A stretch of DNA of 64,000 bases from Blautia glucerasea (GTDB taxonomy: Bacteria; Bacillota; Clostridia; Lachnospirales; Lachnospiraceae), in the NCBI RefSeq assembly GCF_020537505.1, contig NZ_JAJBMO010000015.1, positions 1-64,000 of the forward strand, in the 5' to 3' direction. The stretch's first letter is position 1, and every line of letters begins with the position of its first letter. Of this stretch, positions 18,502-25,896 are shown piece by piece. The notes under the pieces are model-generated. The model had not been told where the DNA came from, did no database searches, and worked only from the letters and a program-made list of their open reading frames with translations. Position numbers and translations under genes: made by a program.

Positions 18502-18675
18502 TTATTGATAAACCATCTCTGTATCCACAATCTCCCTTGCACACGATTACATATTGTTCATTCTCGCTACCCATTCCATCTGATTTTCTGCCTTTAACTG
18601 TTCCGTGATCCCCTGTGCCTGTTTCATCTGCTCTACAATTCTTTCAAACCTTAAATACTTATAGTAGTCTGTATC
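18502..18675 (-). pseudogene. TnpV remnant (transposon-associated protein)
   Basis: The minus strand reads YKYLRFERIVEQMKQAQGIT, then EQLKAENQMEWVARMNN, an in-frame TAA, then CAREIVDTEMVYQ and a final stop. This is the conserved C-terminal half of TnpV, a small protein carried by many Firmicute transposons. The N-terminal half is missing and there is an internal stop, so it is a relic. It marks the right boundary of the ABC/two-component cargo and supports arrival of that block by transposition. The adjoining plus-strand segment 18676-18757 reads as an unidentified coding fragment. Confidence 0.7.
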
Positions 18676-18754
18676 CAAACAAACAAGCCGAAGTCGCACA
18701 ACAACTTGAAAATCTTATCAACGGAACAACAGTCCCAGATACTATTATAAAAAA

Positions 18755-18783
18755 GGAAAAAGAGCTCCTTCGAGCTCTTTTGA
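18755..18783 (-). terminator. Intrinsic terminator of the lipoprotein gene
   Basis: On the minus strand, AAAAGAGCTC GAAG GAGCTCTTTTT forms a perfect short stem followed by a T-rich tract, 25 bases after the lipoprotein stop. Confidence 0.85.
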
Positions 18784-18804
18784 TTCAGTTCTGTAAACTT
18801 GAAT

Positions 18805-19212
18805 TTACTCAATTCTTACTTCGACACCTTCAATCTCAACATAAACGATTTTGTCGGTATCAGTGTTGTTTTGCATATTTATACCTACCTTAAACCAAGC
18901 GCCTTTTTCTACATCCATTTCAACTGGCATTCCTGGGGTAAGATATGTTGGCTCGTATGCATTTTCTTCCTTGACACTAATTGGTTTTAACACCACCTCT
19001 GTATCGCCTAATCCATCGCCAGAATAAATTGTAATCTTGTTGCCTATCGGGGAGATTTCCTCATCGGAATAGACAAAATCCTCTTGATAAACAATTTCTT
19101 CGGTACTTCCTGCAGGGACAACAATTTTGATTTTGTAGGTATCATTCTTACCACATCCTGTCAAAGCAAGAACACAAGCCAATGTTAGAACTAATGCTAT
19201 CAATTTTTTCAT
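18805..19212 (-). CDS. Small secreted lipoprotein
   Basis: 135 residues from the ATG at 19212, which has AAGGAG upstream; the longer frame to 19257 includes a non-native leader. The signal peptide ends in a lipobox LTGC (Cys about 20). The mature part is acidic and beta-rich, with no domain I recognise. It is a single-gene unit with its own terminator. It probably sits on the outer face of the membrane; function unknown. Confidence 0.82.
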   Translation of the reverse strand: MKKLIALVLTLACVLALTGCGKNDTYKIKIVVPAGSTEEIVYQEDFVYSDEEISPIGNKITIYSGDGLGDTEVVLKPISVKEENAYEPTYLTPGMPVEMDVEKGAWFKVGINMQNNTDTDKIVYVEIEGVEVRIE

Positions 19213-19306
19213 ACATTCACACTCCTTTGTTAAATTCAAGTTATCTAACTGTTTCAATCTCCGATTTGCACTTCAAATCGTTTTCTTTATTCTATCATAG
19301 CATCCA

Positions 19307-19705
19307 TTATTCCGCCATCAGTCTTTCGAACCAGGTATCCATGACAATGATAAACTGGCCTGCTCCTGGCAATTCTTGTAGCATTTCGTCAAGAGTTTTC
19401 TGTTTCACATATTTCTGCACATACACCCAACAGGCAATGCTACTGGCTTCTGATACAATGTCAGCTATGGTTTTGCGCATAAGCTCTTCAAATTCAGTAA
19501 TTTCTTCTTTTGGGACAACATCATACAGGGTTGGTGCCTGATGACTTAATTTTACTCCATTTTCATTTGCATCTTTAAGCAGATTCTTAACTTTTTCTCT
19601 TGAATTCTCCGGTACTTTCATGTACTCCCACATAAATGCTACCACATCGGCCGGTGTGTCTTTTTTAAGTGGTGGTAACTGAATAAAATCATTGTTTTCG
19701 CTCAT
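19307..19705 (-). CDS. Hypothetical ICE protein
   Basis: 132 residues from the ATG at 19705, nine bases after GAGGAGG. Soluble, helical and acidic, with a conserved-looking SHQAPTLYDVVPKEEITEFE segment near the middle and two Trp-containing helices at the C-terminal end. No known family is recognised. It lies immediately downstream of a small membrane gene and the replication initiator, so it belongs to the maintenance end of the ICE. Confidence 0.65.
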   Translation of the reverse strand: MSENNDFIQLPPLKKDTPADVVAFMWEYMKVPENSREKVKNLLKDANENGVKLSHQAPTLYDVVPKEEITEFEELMRKTIADIVSEASSIACWVYVQKYVKQKTLDEMLQELPGAGQFIIVMDTWFERLMAE

Positions 19706-19718
19706 TTTCATATCCTCC

Positions 19719-20015
19719 TCACGATATAATAAAATCAATAATACGTTCTCTTGTCATGTCCAGTACAGTATCTACGAACACTCCTGCAAAAAGGATCAGA
19801 TACAGAATTACACTCAGCGAAAACAGAAATGCAACCTGTACCCAGTCATGGTAACAGTATGCAGTCGCTATAATCAATAAAGTGAATATAAATCCAAGGA
19901 TTCCTCTGACAACCGCATAAGTCTGTACTGTCATTTTTACTGCCAGGCCGATCACAAAAAGGATCAACCATACCGGCAGTAATAAGATCTTCCCAGCAAG
20001 TTTTAAAATAAACAT
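19719..20015 (-). CDS. Small membrane protein of the ICE maintenance region
   Basis: About 98 residues with three or four hydrophobic segments, starting at the ATG at 20015 after AGGAGG. Two codons further upstream is a GTG that overlaps this site. Its 3' end overlaps the reading frame of the next gene and its 5' end is ten bases after the RepA stop, so the genes are co-transcribed. No homologous family recognised. Confidence 0.68.
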   Translation of the reverse strand: MFILKLAGKILLLPVWLILFVIGLAVKMTVQTYAVVRGILGFIFTLLIIATAYCYHDWVQVAFLFSLSVILYLILFAGVFVDTVLDMTRERIIDFIIS

Positions 20016-20024
20016 GTGCACCTC

Positions 20025-21023
20025 CTATCTTACCAGTCCTGGCATATCATGGTTCACCTCTGCCTGATAATACCCGTTCATCGTTGACGGTGCATTAAAC
20101 AGAGCTGCTAATAAATATTTCTTGATGTTCTTCACCTTTGTGGTGTTACCACTCATACAGTGTAAGACATACTCGATATGTGAATAGGTCAGCATCAGAA
20201 ATTTTTTCTTCACCAGTGATGCCGGATACCAGTTGCTGGCAATCAAGATCTTGTCATTTTTACACATCACAGTCTCTACGATCAGGTTCACGATTTCATC
20301 TACCTGCCGCATATCGTCATGATGGGTTACTTCCAGTGATTCATAATCAATGGTCTCTTTGACAAGGTTTTCATAAGCCTGATAATCCTCAGAGCGGTTA
20401 TCGCCATCGGATCGATTCTCATCTGCAGATACGATTTGATTAGATTTATTATCATTCATTTCAGTATCACTAAGATTAGTATTATTAGGGTTTGAAATGT
20501 AAACTTCTTGAAGTTTGTTTTCGGGACTTCTAGAAGTTTGATTTTGGGACTTCATGAAGTTTGAAATGTAAACTTCTGTAGATTCCTCATTTTCCACAGA
20601 AGTTTGTTTTTTAAACTTCTTTAATTCCTCTTCATATTTTTTCTCATCTGTTTTCTCAGGCATAAAGGTTTTCACGTAGATAACGTTCACCTTTCCAAAT
20701 CCCTGCCTGCGTTTCTCAATCAGACCAATTCCTGTTTCGTCATCCAGCTCTCTCATGGATTTGATGGCTTTATTTCTGCCACAGTTCAGTAATTCCATGA
20801 TATCTTCGATGGAAAAGTAGATATATGCTCTGTTTTTGTCGTCAAACCACTGATTTTTGATGGAAAGAGACATTCGATCCAACATCAGTCCATATAAAAT
20901 TTTAGCATCGCTTGATAAATCTTTAAAATAGCTGTCTGTAAATAATGCTTTTGGTATACGGTAGAAGCTGAACTGGTCAGCTTCGGTACCGTAAAAATAA
21001 TTAAATGTCATTTTTTTCTCCAT
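20025..21023 (-). CDS. Replication initiator (RepA_N domain, DUF6017-type C-terminus)
   Basis: 332 residues. The N-terminal 110 residues (FYRIPKALFTDSYFKDLSSDAKILYGL...) are a RepA_N-type winged-helix initiator domain, as in replication proteins of Firmicute plasmids and ICEs. A linker of about 100 variable residues follows, then a C-terminal helical domain (about 225-325) of the DUF6017 type. The ATG has AGGAGG upstream. The linker DNA contains iteron-like palindromes (20502-20620). This suggests the ICE can replicate autonomously after excision, with the origin inside the rep gene as in RepA_N plasmids such as pSK41-type. That is inference from family behaviour. Confidence 0.87.
   Translation of the reverse strand: MEKKMTFNYFYGTEADQFSFYRIPKALFTDSYFKDLSSDAKILYGLMLDRMSLSIKNQWFDDKNRAYIYFSIEDIMELLNCGRNKAIKSMRELDDETGIGLIEKRRQGFGKVNVIYVKTFMPEKTDEKKYEEELKKFKKQTSVENEESTEVYISNFMKSQNQTSRSPENKLQEVYISNPNNTNLSDTEMNDNKSNQIVSADENRSDGDNRSEDYQAYENLVKETIDYESLEVTHHDDMRQVDEIVNLIVETVMCKNDKILIASNWYPASLVKKKFLMLTYSHIEYVLHCMSGNTTKVKNIKKYLLAALFNAPSTMNGYYQAEVNHDMPGLVR
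20502..20620. repeat. Iteron-like palindromes inside the repA coding sequence
   Basis: Three 12-bp palindromes of the form ACTTCNNGAAGT start at 20502, 20526 and 20549 (centres TT, TA and AT), spaced 24 and 23 bp. Further single half-sites (AAACTTC or GAAGTTT) lie near 20570, 20599 and 20613, and two more upstream of the gene near 21050-21070. They fall in the variable linker of RepA, a position known for origins of RepA_N replicons. A candidate oriV. Confidence 0.65.
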
Positions 21024-21101
21024 AATTTCCTCCTTTCATTTTCTGCTAAGAAGTCCTCTTTTTAAACTTCTTTGACATTGTTTTCTTAGCTTTTTCTCTC
21101 C

Positions 21102-22004
21102 TTAACAGGACTGTTCCTGCATCCACTTTTCTAATAATGATTCAATCACCTGCTCCATATCTTTGGCTGTATAATCATCCGGAAAGTACTTTGTCAGTTT
21201 CTTTTCTGAGAAAGTGAGAGACCGGGATGCTTTCTTTGCCATCACACAGTTATTGAAAATTGATAACATCTGAATCTGATTGATTGGTCCATCATTTAGC
21301 TGATTTCTGAGTGCTGCAATCTGTTTTGGTTTGATGAATCCGGTGTCGCTGATATATTCGTAGATCCATCCCTGTACTTCCTTATCGATGTAGGAAATAT
21401 TGACAGCAACCGTGAATTGAAGCTTTTTGTTATCTACCAGATCAAGAAGTTCCGGAATTAATTCTGTCAGTCGGATATAACGCTGAACACTTCGTGCACT
21501 TTCTCCAACCTGTTCTCCTAATAACTGATCTGTTCTCGACTTCGTGCCACTTTGGCACAAAGTTAAATCTGTCCGACTCCCCTGTCTTTTCATTGCATCA
21601 AGTTTCATCTTATAAGCAAAAGCTTTTTCACTTGGCAACAATTCCTCTCGCTGAATGTTAGCGTCCACCATCACCACAATGGCATCATCATCTGATAATT
21701 CTCTTACGATTGCCGGAATAGTTGTAAGTCCTGCAAGCTGTGCTGCATGCATTCTTCTGTGACCGGATACCATTTCATATTCTTCGTTTTCATCCATGCG
21801 AAGCAATACCGGTGTCAGTACTCCATTGATCCTTACACTTTCAACCAGATCCTGCATCTTTTCATCATCCAGCACCTTGAACGGATGATTTTTAAACGGA
21901 TGGATCTTACTAATCTCTATCTCCATTGCAGATTCTTCATTTACCACACCCAGCAGTTCATCAATGCTTGCCAGTTTAATCTTTTCGCCACTTCTATTTT
22001 TCAT
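21102..22004 (-). CDS. ParB/Spo0J-family partition protein (ICE copy 1)
   Basis: 300 residues. The ParB N-terminal CTPase core (about 30-120) includes the VSGHRRMHAA motif, followed by the SEKAFAYKMKLDAM helix and a helix-turn-helix near 155-185. The C-terminal third is unlike the chromosomal ParB. The start overlaps the ParA stop by a few bases, with AGGAGG inside the ParA gene. With ParA and a second ParB it should form the partition or stabilisation system of the ICE. Confidence 0.9.
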   Translation of the reverse strand: MKNRSGEKIKLASIDELLGVVNEESAMEIEISKIHPFKNHPFKVLDDEKMQDLVESVRINGVLTPVLLRMDENEEYEMVSGHRRMHAAQLAGLTTIPAIVRELSDDDAIVVMVDANIQREELLPSEKAFAYKMKLDAMKRQGSRTDLTLCQSGTKSRTDQLLGEQVGESARSVQRYIRLTELIPELLDLVDNKKLQFTVAVNISYIDKEVQGWIYEYISDTGFIKPKQIAALRNQLNDGPINQIQMLSIFNNCVMAKKASRSLTFSEKKLTKYFPDDYTAKDMEQVIESLLEKWMQEQSC

Positions 22005-22779
22005 TTTTCAAAACCTCCTGTGTTAAGTTCTTATATGCCTCTGCAACTTTTCCTTTCGGGCAGTGCATATAGATACTTTTTCCCTCTGCACTGGTCTCAG
22101 CAGCTTTTACAGACATCGGGATCACATTTTCAAATACTTCAATCTGGCTTCCGTAGGTTGTATGTACTCTCGATGCAATGTCCCTTGCGTAATTGGTTCT
22201 GAAATCTACCATAGTCAGGAGAATGCCCTCAATCGCCAGTTTTCGGTTCAGTCTTTTCTTTACTGTAAGAATGGTTTTGATCAGCTGCTGAAGTCCTTTA
22301 ACAGGCAGATATGCGGCCTGCACAGGTATCAGAACAGAATCAGAAGAGACCAGTGCATTGATCGTCATCATACCAAGGCTCGGCATACAGTCGATCAGGA
22401 TATAATCGTATCGGGATCTTATCGCATCGATATATTCCTTCATGATCATTTCCCTGCTCATAACATTTCCCATCGTTACTTCCAGGGCAGAAAGCTCAAT
22501 ATTTGCCGGAAGAAGATCTACATTTTCCTGGTGATGTAAGATTCCATCTTCCAGAGAGATTTCTTCTTCATTGATGACGTCCATCATAATAGTTGCCAGT
22601 GTGATGCGAAGATCATCCGGTTCCTCATATCCAAGACTTGCGGTTAAACTTCCCTGTGGATCTGCGTCGATCAGCAACACTTTCTTACCTTCTCTTGCCA
22701 GTCCAATGCCTACATTTACGGTTGTGGTGGTCTTTCCGACGCCACCTTTCTGGTTTACTACGGATATAACTTTACACAT
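21994..22779 (-). CDS. ParA-family partition ATPase (ICE)
   Basis: 261 residues from the ATG at 22779 after AAAGGAGGA; the longer frame lacks a site. Deviant Walker A KGGVGKTTT at about residues 11-19, LIDADPQG (A') near 40 and DCMPSLG (Walker B) near 125. It lies between two ParB genes, eleven bases or fewer from each. Together with RepA it suggests plasmid-like upkeep of the excised element. Confidence 0.93.
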   Translation of the reverse strand: MCKVISVVNQKGGVGKTTTTVNVGIGLAREGKKVLLIDADPQGSLTASLGYEEPDDLRITLATIMMDVINEEEISLEDGILHHQENVDLLPANIELSALEVTMGNVMSREMIMKEYIDAIRSRYDYILIDCMPSLGMMTINALVSSDSVLIPVQAAYLPVKGLQQLIKTILTVKKRLNRKLAIEGILLTMVDFRTNYARDIASRVHTTYGSQIEVFENVIPMSVKAAETSAEGKSIYMHCPKGKVAEAYKNLTQEVLKNEK

Positions 22780-22793
22780 GATTTCTTCCTCCT

Positions 22794-23663
22794 TTAACTT
22801 TCCCATGATTCTTTTTTCCATAATTTCAACAATGCCAGTATTTCCCGCTTCATCATTGCCGGTGTATAAGAATTTGGAAAATACTTGTGTAACTGCTCGT
22901 TTGTGAATGCCACTCTTGTGATCTCACCCTTTTTCACTTCACACATGATTTCTTCCATCTTTTCCAGTGACAACTGTTTTTCTTTACTCAGTTGCCGGAT
23001 CCTCTGGGCCTGTGAGAGTGATGGGATTGCCTGTGCATACTCCATTGCTACAAGCAGTTCCTTTTGCTCTTTTTCACTTAATGCAGCTATCTCTACAGCC
23101 GGACAAAAAGAAATGATCTCATCATCCAGTTTCTGCAGCATTTCCGGTATCAGTTTTGTCAGTGAGATATAACGCTGCACTTGTTTTGGGCTATCACCAC
23201 AATCTTCACTGATGATTTCTATTGCCCGCTTTCTTGGTGTTTTGTGGTCAACTTGGCTCTTTTTTCGACCACTTTTTCTTTTTAATACGTCATTCTTCAG
23301 TTTGTAAGCAAAAGCTTTTTCACTGTAGCTGATCCGTTCTCTGTGAAGATTAGAATCTACCATGCTTAAAATGGAATCATCTTCACTTAATACCCGGATG
23401 ATTACTGGTACTTTACGGTATCCCAGTTTCTCCGCAGCATGTTTTCTTCTGTGACCGGATATGATCTCATAGTATCCATCCGGTACTGGTCTGACGATTA
23501 GCGGATTTAAAATTCCATACTTCTCAATGCTTTCCTGCAAAAGAAACATTTCCTTATCATCTTTTACCTGAAACGGGTGCTCTTTGAACGGACGAAGACG
23601 CTCAATCTCAATTTCTATGATTCTTTCTTCGTTTTCTCCTGATTGTCTGTTTGGCTCAGTCAT
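22794..23663 (-). CDS. ParB-family partition protein (ICE copy 2)
   Basis: 289 residues from the ATG at 23663, which follows GGAAAGGAG; the ORF reaching 23759 would run through the terminator hairpin. It has the same architecture as the other ICE ParB: a GHRRKHAAEKLG core motif, SEKAFAYKLKNDVLK helix, helix-turn-helix near 150-175 and a C-terminal KYFPNSYT segment also present in copy 1 as KYFPDDYT. The two are clearly paralogous but well diverged. It is the first gene of the maintenance operon. Confidence 0.9.
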   Translation of the reverse strand: MTEPNRQSGENEERIIEIEIERLRPFKEHPFQVKDDKEMFLLQESIEKYGILNPLIVRPVPDGYYEIISGHRRKHAAEKLGYRKVPVIIRVLSEDDSILSMVDSNLHRERISYSEKAFAYKLKNDVLKRKSGRKKSQVDHKTPRKRAIEIISEDCGDSPKQVQRYISLTKLIPEMLQKLDDEIISFCPAVEIAALSEKEQKELLVAMEYAQAIPSLSQAQRIRQLSKEKQLSLEKMEEIMCEVKKGEITRVAFTNEQLHKYFPNSYTPAMMKREILALLKLWKKESWES

Positions 23664-23689
23664 CTTGACTCCTTTCCTCCAGGATTCAG

Positions 23690-23744
23690 GAAATAAAAAA
23701 TGCCTGCCTGGAACTTTTATAGATAGTAAAGTTCCAAACAGACA
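23690..23744 (-). terminator. Terminator or attenuator upstream of the ParB-ParA-ParB operon
   Basis: On the minus strand a 17-bp stem (TGTCTGTTTGGAACTTT with AAAGTTCCAGGCAGGCA, including three G-U pairs) is followed directly by TTTTTTATTT. It lies upstream of the first ParB start, so it blocks transcription coming from the tRNA side, or acts as a leader attenuator. Confidence 0.75.
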
Positions 23745-23758
23745 TTGCTGTTTGACCA

Positions 23759-24079
23759 TTAGCTGTAGCTAATAGAATTAAATACTGTTTCAGCTAATTC
23801 ATGTTTGCAGGTTTGGGAGAGATTGTTTCTTTTCCCGCCTTTTCTCTGATTTACATCCCCGAATAAGGGGTGACAACGGAGCGGAACCCAAATGTTAGCT
23901 GGACTTCTTAAAACCCATGTTTGCAAACCGGTAATTTTGATTAGCTGTCAGCTAACAAAAATCGGATTGCGTTAGCTGGAAATTGATCATTTTGAATGGA
24001 ATTTTGTGTCACGAACGTGATTTGAAAATAACAAAAGCGTTCGTTGTCAGCTAATCCAGCTAACATTTTCGAACGCTTT
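23759..24079. repeat. TTAGCT/AGCTAA repeat region at the element end (candidate recombinase arm sites)
   Basis: Nine copies of the hexamer TTAGCT or its complement AGCTAA start at 23759, 23767, 23792, 23895, 23941, 23950, 23972, 24049 and 24058. Some are paired head to head (TTAGCT-GT-AGCTAA at 23759, TTAGCT-GTC-AGCTAA at 23941). CATGTTTGCA occurs twice (23800, 23916). TCACGAACGTGA is a palindrome at 24009. AAAGCGTTCG (24034) and CGAACGCTTT (24070) are inverted arms. The block ends six bases from the tRNA 3' end. Arm sites for integrase or excisionase, or an origin or centromere, are the best guesses. Confidence 0.65.
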
Positions 24080-24085
24080 GAAGCC

Positions 24086-24159
24086 CGTCGCCAAGAGGAT
24101 TTGAACCTCCGACCCCTCGCTTAGGAGGCGAGTGCTCTATCCAGCTGAGCTATGACGAC
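24086..24159 (-). tRNA. tRNA-Arg(CCT)
   Basis: The minus strand folds as a full tRNA. The acceptor pairs GTCGTCA with TGGCGAC (one G-U). The anticodon stem CTCGC/GCGAG holds the loop CTCCTAA, anticodon CCT. The T-loop is GTTCAAATC and the discriminator is G. CCA is not encoded. The 3' end faces the ICE, the classical attachment-site geometry. Confidence 0.95.
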
Positions 24160-24219
24160 ACATGCCGTAAACCCTTGATTTTACTGGGTTTCTTGGATTT
24201 TTCCCTTCGGCCATATATA

Positions 24220-24248
24220 AGATTATCAACTCTTTTTCGAGTTGTCAA
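24220..24248 (-). promoter_or_regulatory. Promoter of tRNA-Arg
   Basis: Minus-strand TTGACA (plus 24243-24248), a 17-bp spacer and TAATCT (plus 24220-24225), about 60 bases upstream of the tRNA 5' end. It supports expression of this tRNA from the chromosome side. Confidence 0.7.
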
Positions 24249-24334
24249 TCTACAGATTTTTTCGATTTGGTAACATTAGAACGTTCCCCCATTTGGGGAA
24301 TGCTTTGTTGTCACCATTAGCATTTTTCAGAATA

Positions 24335-24430
24335 GATTCGAACTGAAAGTTGTTTTTCATTTTTTCCCTTTGGGGAATGCCTCGGCTTTCTCTTAGGAGG
24401 CACTTGTTCTATCCATTAAACTAACAGGAC
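24335..24430 (-). pseudogene. Truncated tRNA-Arg(CCT), 5' half
   Basis: The minus strand from 24430 reads a good tRNA 5' half: acceptor GTCCTGT, D-arm GTTTAATGGATAGAAC, anticodon stem AGTGC and loop CTCCTAA. It loses the match one base after the loop. No matching acceptor 3' strand exists. A T-loop-like GTTCGAATC lies some 50 bases on (24335-24343). The break at the anticodon loop is the usual crossover site of tyrosine integrases. Confidence 0.65.
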
Positions 24431-24506
24431 AAATCTGTGACTATAATTGTACTATAATTGCACACAAATTACAAGAATTTTTTATTTACCTAAGGTCCTA
24501 CCCAAG

Positions 24507-24585
24507 AACCTCGGCGCAAAATCATGCAAATGCATGATTTCTGTGCATCGCGAAGCGCGTTACTGGTCACGAAGTGAACAGTAAC
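24507..24585 (+). repeat. REP-like palindromic repeat, copy 1
   Basis: Two adjoining palindromes: AAATCATGC with GCATGATTT, then GTTACTGGTCAC-GAA-GTGAACAGTAAC read in parts. About 80 bp shared, with few changes, with 28607-28685 (inverted) and 56408-56480. Lies between the tRNA scar and the NrnA-like gene. Confidence 0.75.
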
Positions 24586-24612
24586 CTGCCCCGAATAAAC
24601 TGGCTCCTTGCT

Positions 24613-25620
24613 TTAATTAAAAGCTATATTATTAGCAATCTCCTGAACCCTCTCAAGAATCTTCTCCCGCATCTCCGTTATATCCTTAACTTTTACCCTC
24701 AGCCCAGCAGCCTCTGCGTGACCGCCGCCGCCAAATGGCTCCAGCAATTTATTCACATCAAGCCACCCTGGCTTTGACCGAAAAGAGCAATGCCATCTGG
24801 TTTCCTCCTCATACATAATAAACGCCAGTCCGATATCCTCGCAGGCACACAGGATCGGACTCATGGAATGAAGGTCTGCGTAGCTGATATTTTCCTCCAT
24901 GCTCTCCTGCCGGTTCATACAGATATACGCCACTTTCCCGTCCAGCACACATTCCACCCGCTGCAATAGTCTGGCTCTTTTTTCCAAAATTTCTAAAGTA
25001 TCATTATGCATAGTCTCCATCACATATTCATGCTTCACACCCAATTTCAGCAGTCCGGTCATTGCTTCCATGGTACTGATTCCATTTCGTGTAAAGCAGC
25101 CCGTGTCGTGTAAAATTCCCATATAAATATAATCAGCTGCCGTAGGACACTCTTCCCTCGCCGCTTTCTGCAGCCTGTCCTGATCAAGCAGATAATAAAT
25201 ATTCTCAGCACACGCCACTGCTTTTTTCGTAATATTAATATCCCCAAATCCCTCATTGGATACATGATGATCGATTACCATAGAAGCTGCCGCGTTTTCA
25301 TAAAATTCCAGCCCAACCAGCCTTTTCAGCGTCGCTGTATCGCACACGATCACGCCATATCTGCCCTCAGACAGCTCCGGCATTTTGAAAGGAGCAAACA
25401 CCCGATCCTTCTGAACCATCTTCGCCGCACCCTTATCCATATTTTTCCCCAAATATGGAAAAACTTTATACTGTGGATAATTCACCTTAATATAATGCGC
25501 CAGTCCCATAACCGAACCAACTGCATCCCCATCCGGATTAATATGTCCCATCAAAACCACAGTATCCAGATTTTTCTCTTCCATCAGCTGCATAAATTTC
25601 TCTTCAAAATAAATATCCAT
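24613..25620 (-). CDS. DHH/DHHA1 phosphoesterase (NrnA-like oligoribonuclease/pAp phosphatase)
   Basis: 335 residues. The DHH domain carries HINPDGDAVGS near 25, DTA near 95 and DHH near 120, the metal-binding acid and histidine residues. The C-terminal DHHA1 domain ends with GGGGHAEAAG near 305. Length and motifs fit NrnA, which degrades nano-RNAs and dephosphorylates pAp in Firmicutes. The start is ATG at 25620; TTG at 25626, closer to GGGAG, is an alternative. Single gene, chromosomal. Confidence 0.88.
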   Translation of the reverse strand: MDIYFEEKFMQLMEEKNLDTVVLMGHINPDGDAVGSVMGLAHYIKVNYPQYKVFPYLGKNMDKGAAKMVQKDRVFAPFKMPELSEGRYGVIVCDTATLKRLVGLEFYENAAASMVIDHHVSNEGFGDINITKKAVACAENIYYLLDQDRLQKAAREECPTAADYIYMGILHDTGCFTRNGISTMEAMTGLLKLGVKHEYVMETMHNDTLEILEKRARLLQRVECVLDGKVAYICMNRQESMEENISYADLHSMSPILCACEDIGLAFIMYEEETRWHCSFRSKPGWLDVNKLLEPFGGGGHAEAAGLRVKVKDITEMREKILERVQEIANNIAFN

Positions 25621-25626
25621 ATTCAA

Positions 25627-25896
25627 ATTTCTCCCATCTGCTATTTTTTGAGAAGAAAAGCGAAATCATATCTGTTCCAACATGATTTCGCTTTCTATTA
25701 TTTCTTAACAAACTTCCCAATAATCCCAAACAACGCTTCCATATTCAGCGGCTTCGTAATATGCGCATCCAGGTAATACTGCATTGGCCCGCTGCATGAC
25801 CTTCTCCAGTTTTTCATTCATTTCTTTATTCTTTTTTCAATGCAATTCACTTTGCTAACCAGCTTACGGTTCACTGCTAACCGAGTTGGCTACACC
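25627..25896. pseudogene. Terminator hairpin and decayed receiver-domain tail
   Basis: A hairpin at 25659-25692 (GCGAAATCAT with ATGATTTCGC, A/T flanks on both sides) looks like a bidirectional terminator. On the minus strand, 25698 to about 25784 reads YLDAHITKPLNMEALFGIIG followed by KFVKK and a stop. This is the typical C-terminal end of a response-regulator receiver domain. Nothing upstream stays in frame, so it is a relic of a hybrid sensor or regulator gene. Confidence 0.55.

Noticed and set aside
18676..18757. Plus-strand fragment encoding NKQAEVAQQLENLING
   Set aside because: Looks coding but matches nothing I can name, and has no start or end; noted only as an unassigned fragment.
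23759..24079. CRISPR array
   Set aside because: The repeats are hexamers in both orientations at irregular spacing, without the regular repeat-spacer pattern or cas genes.
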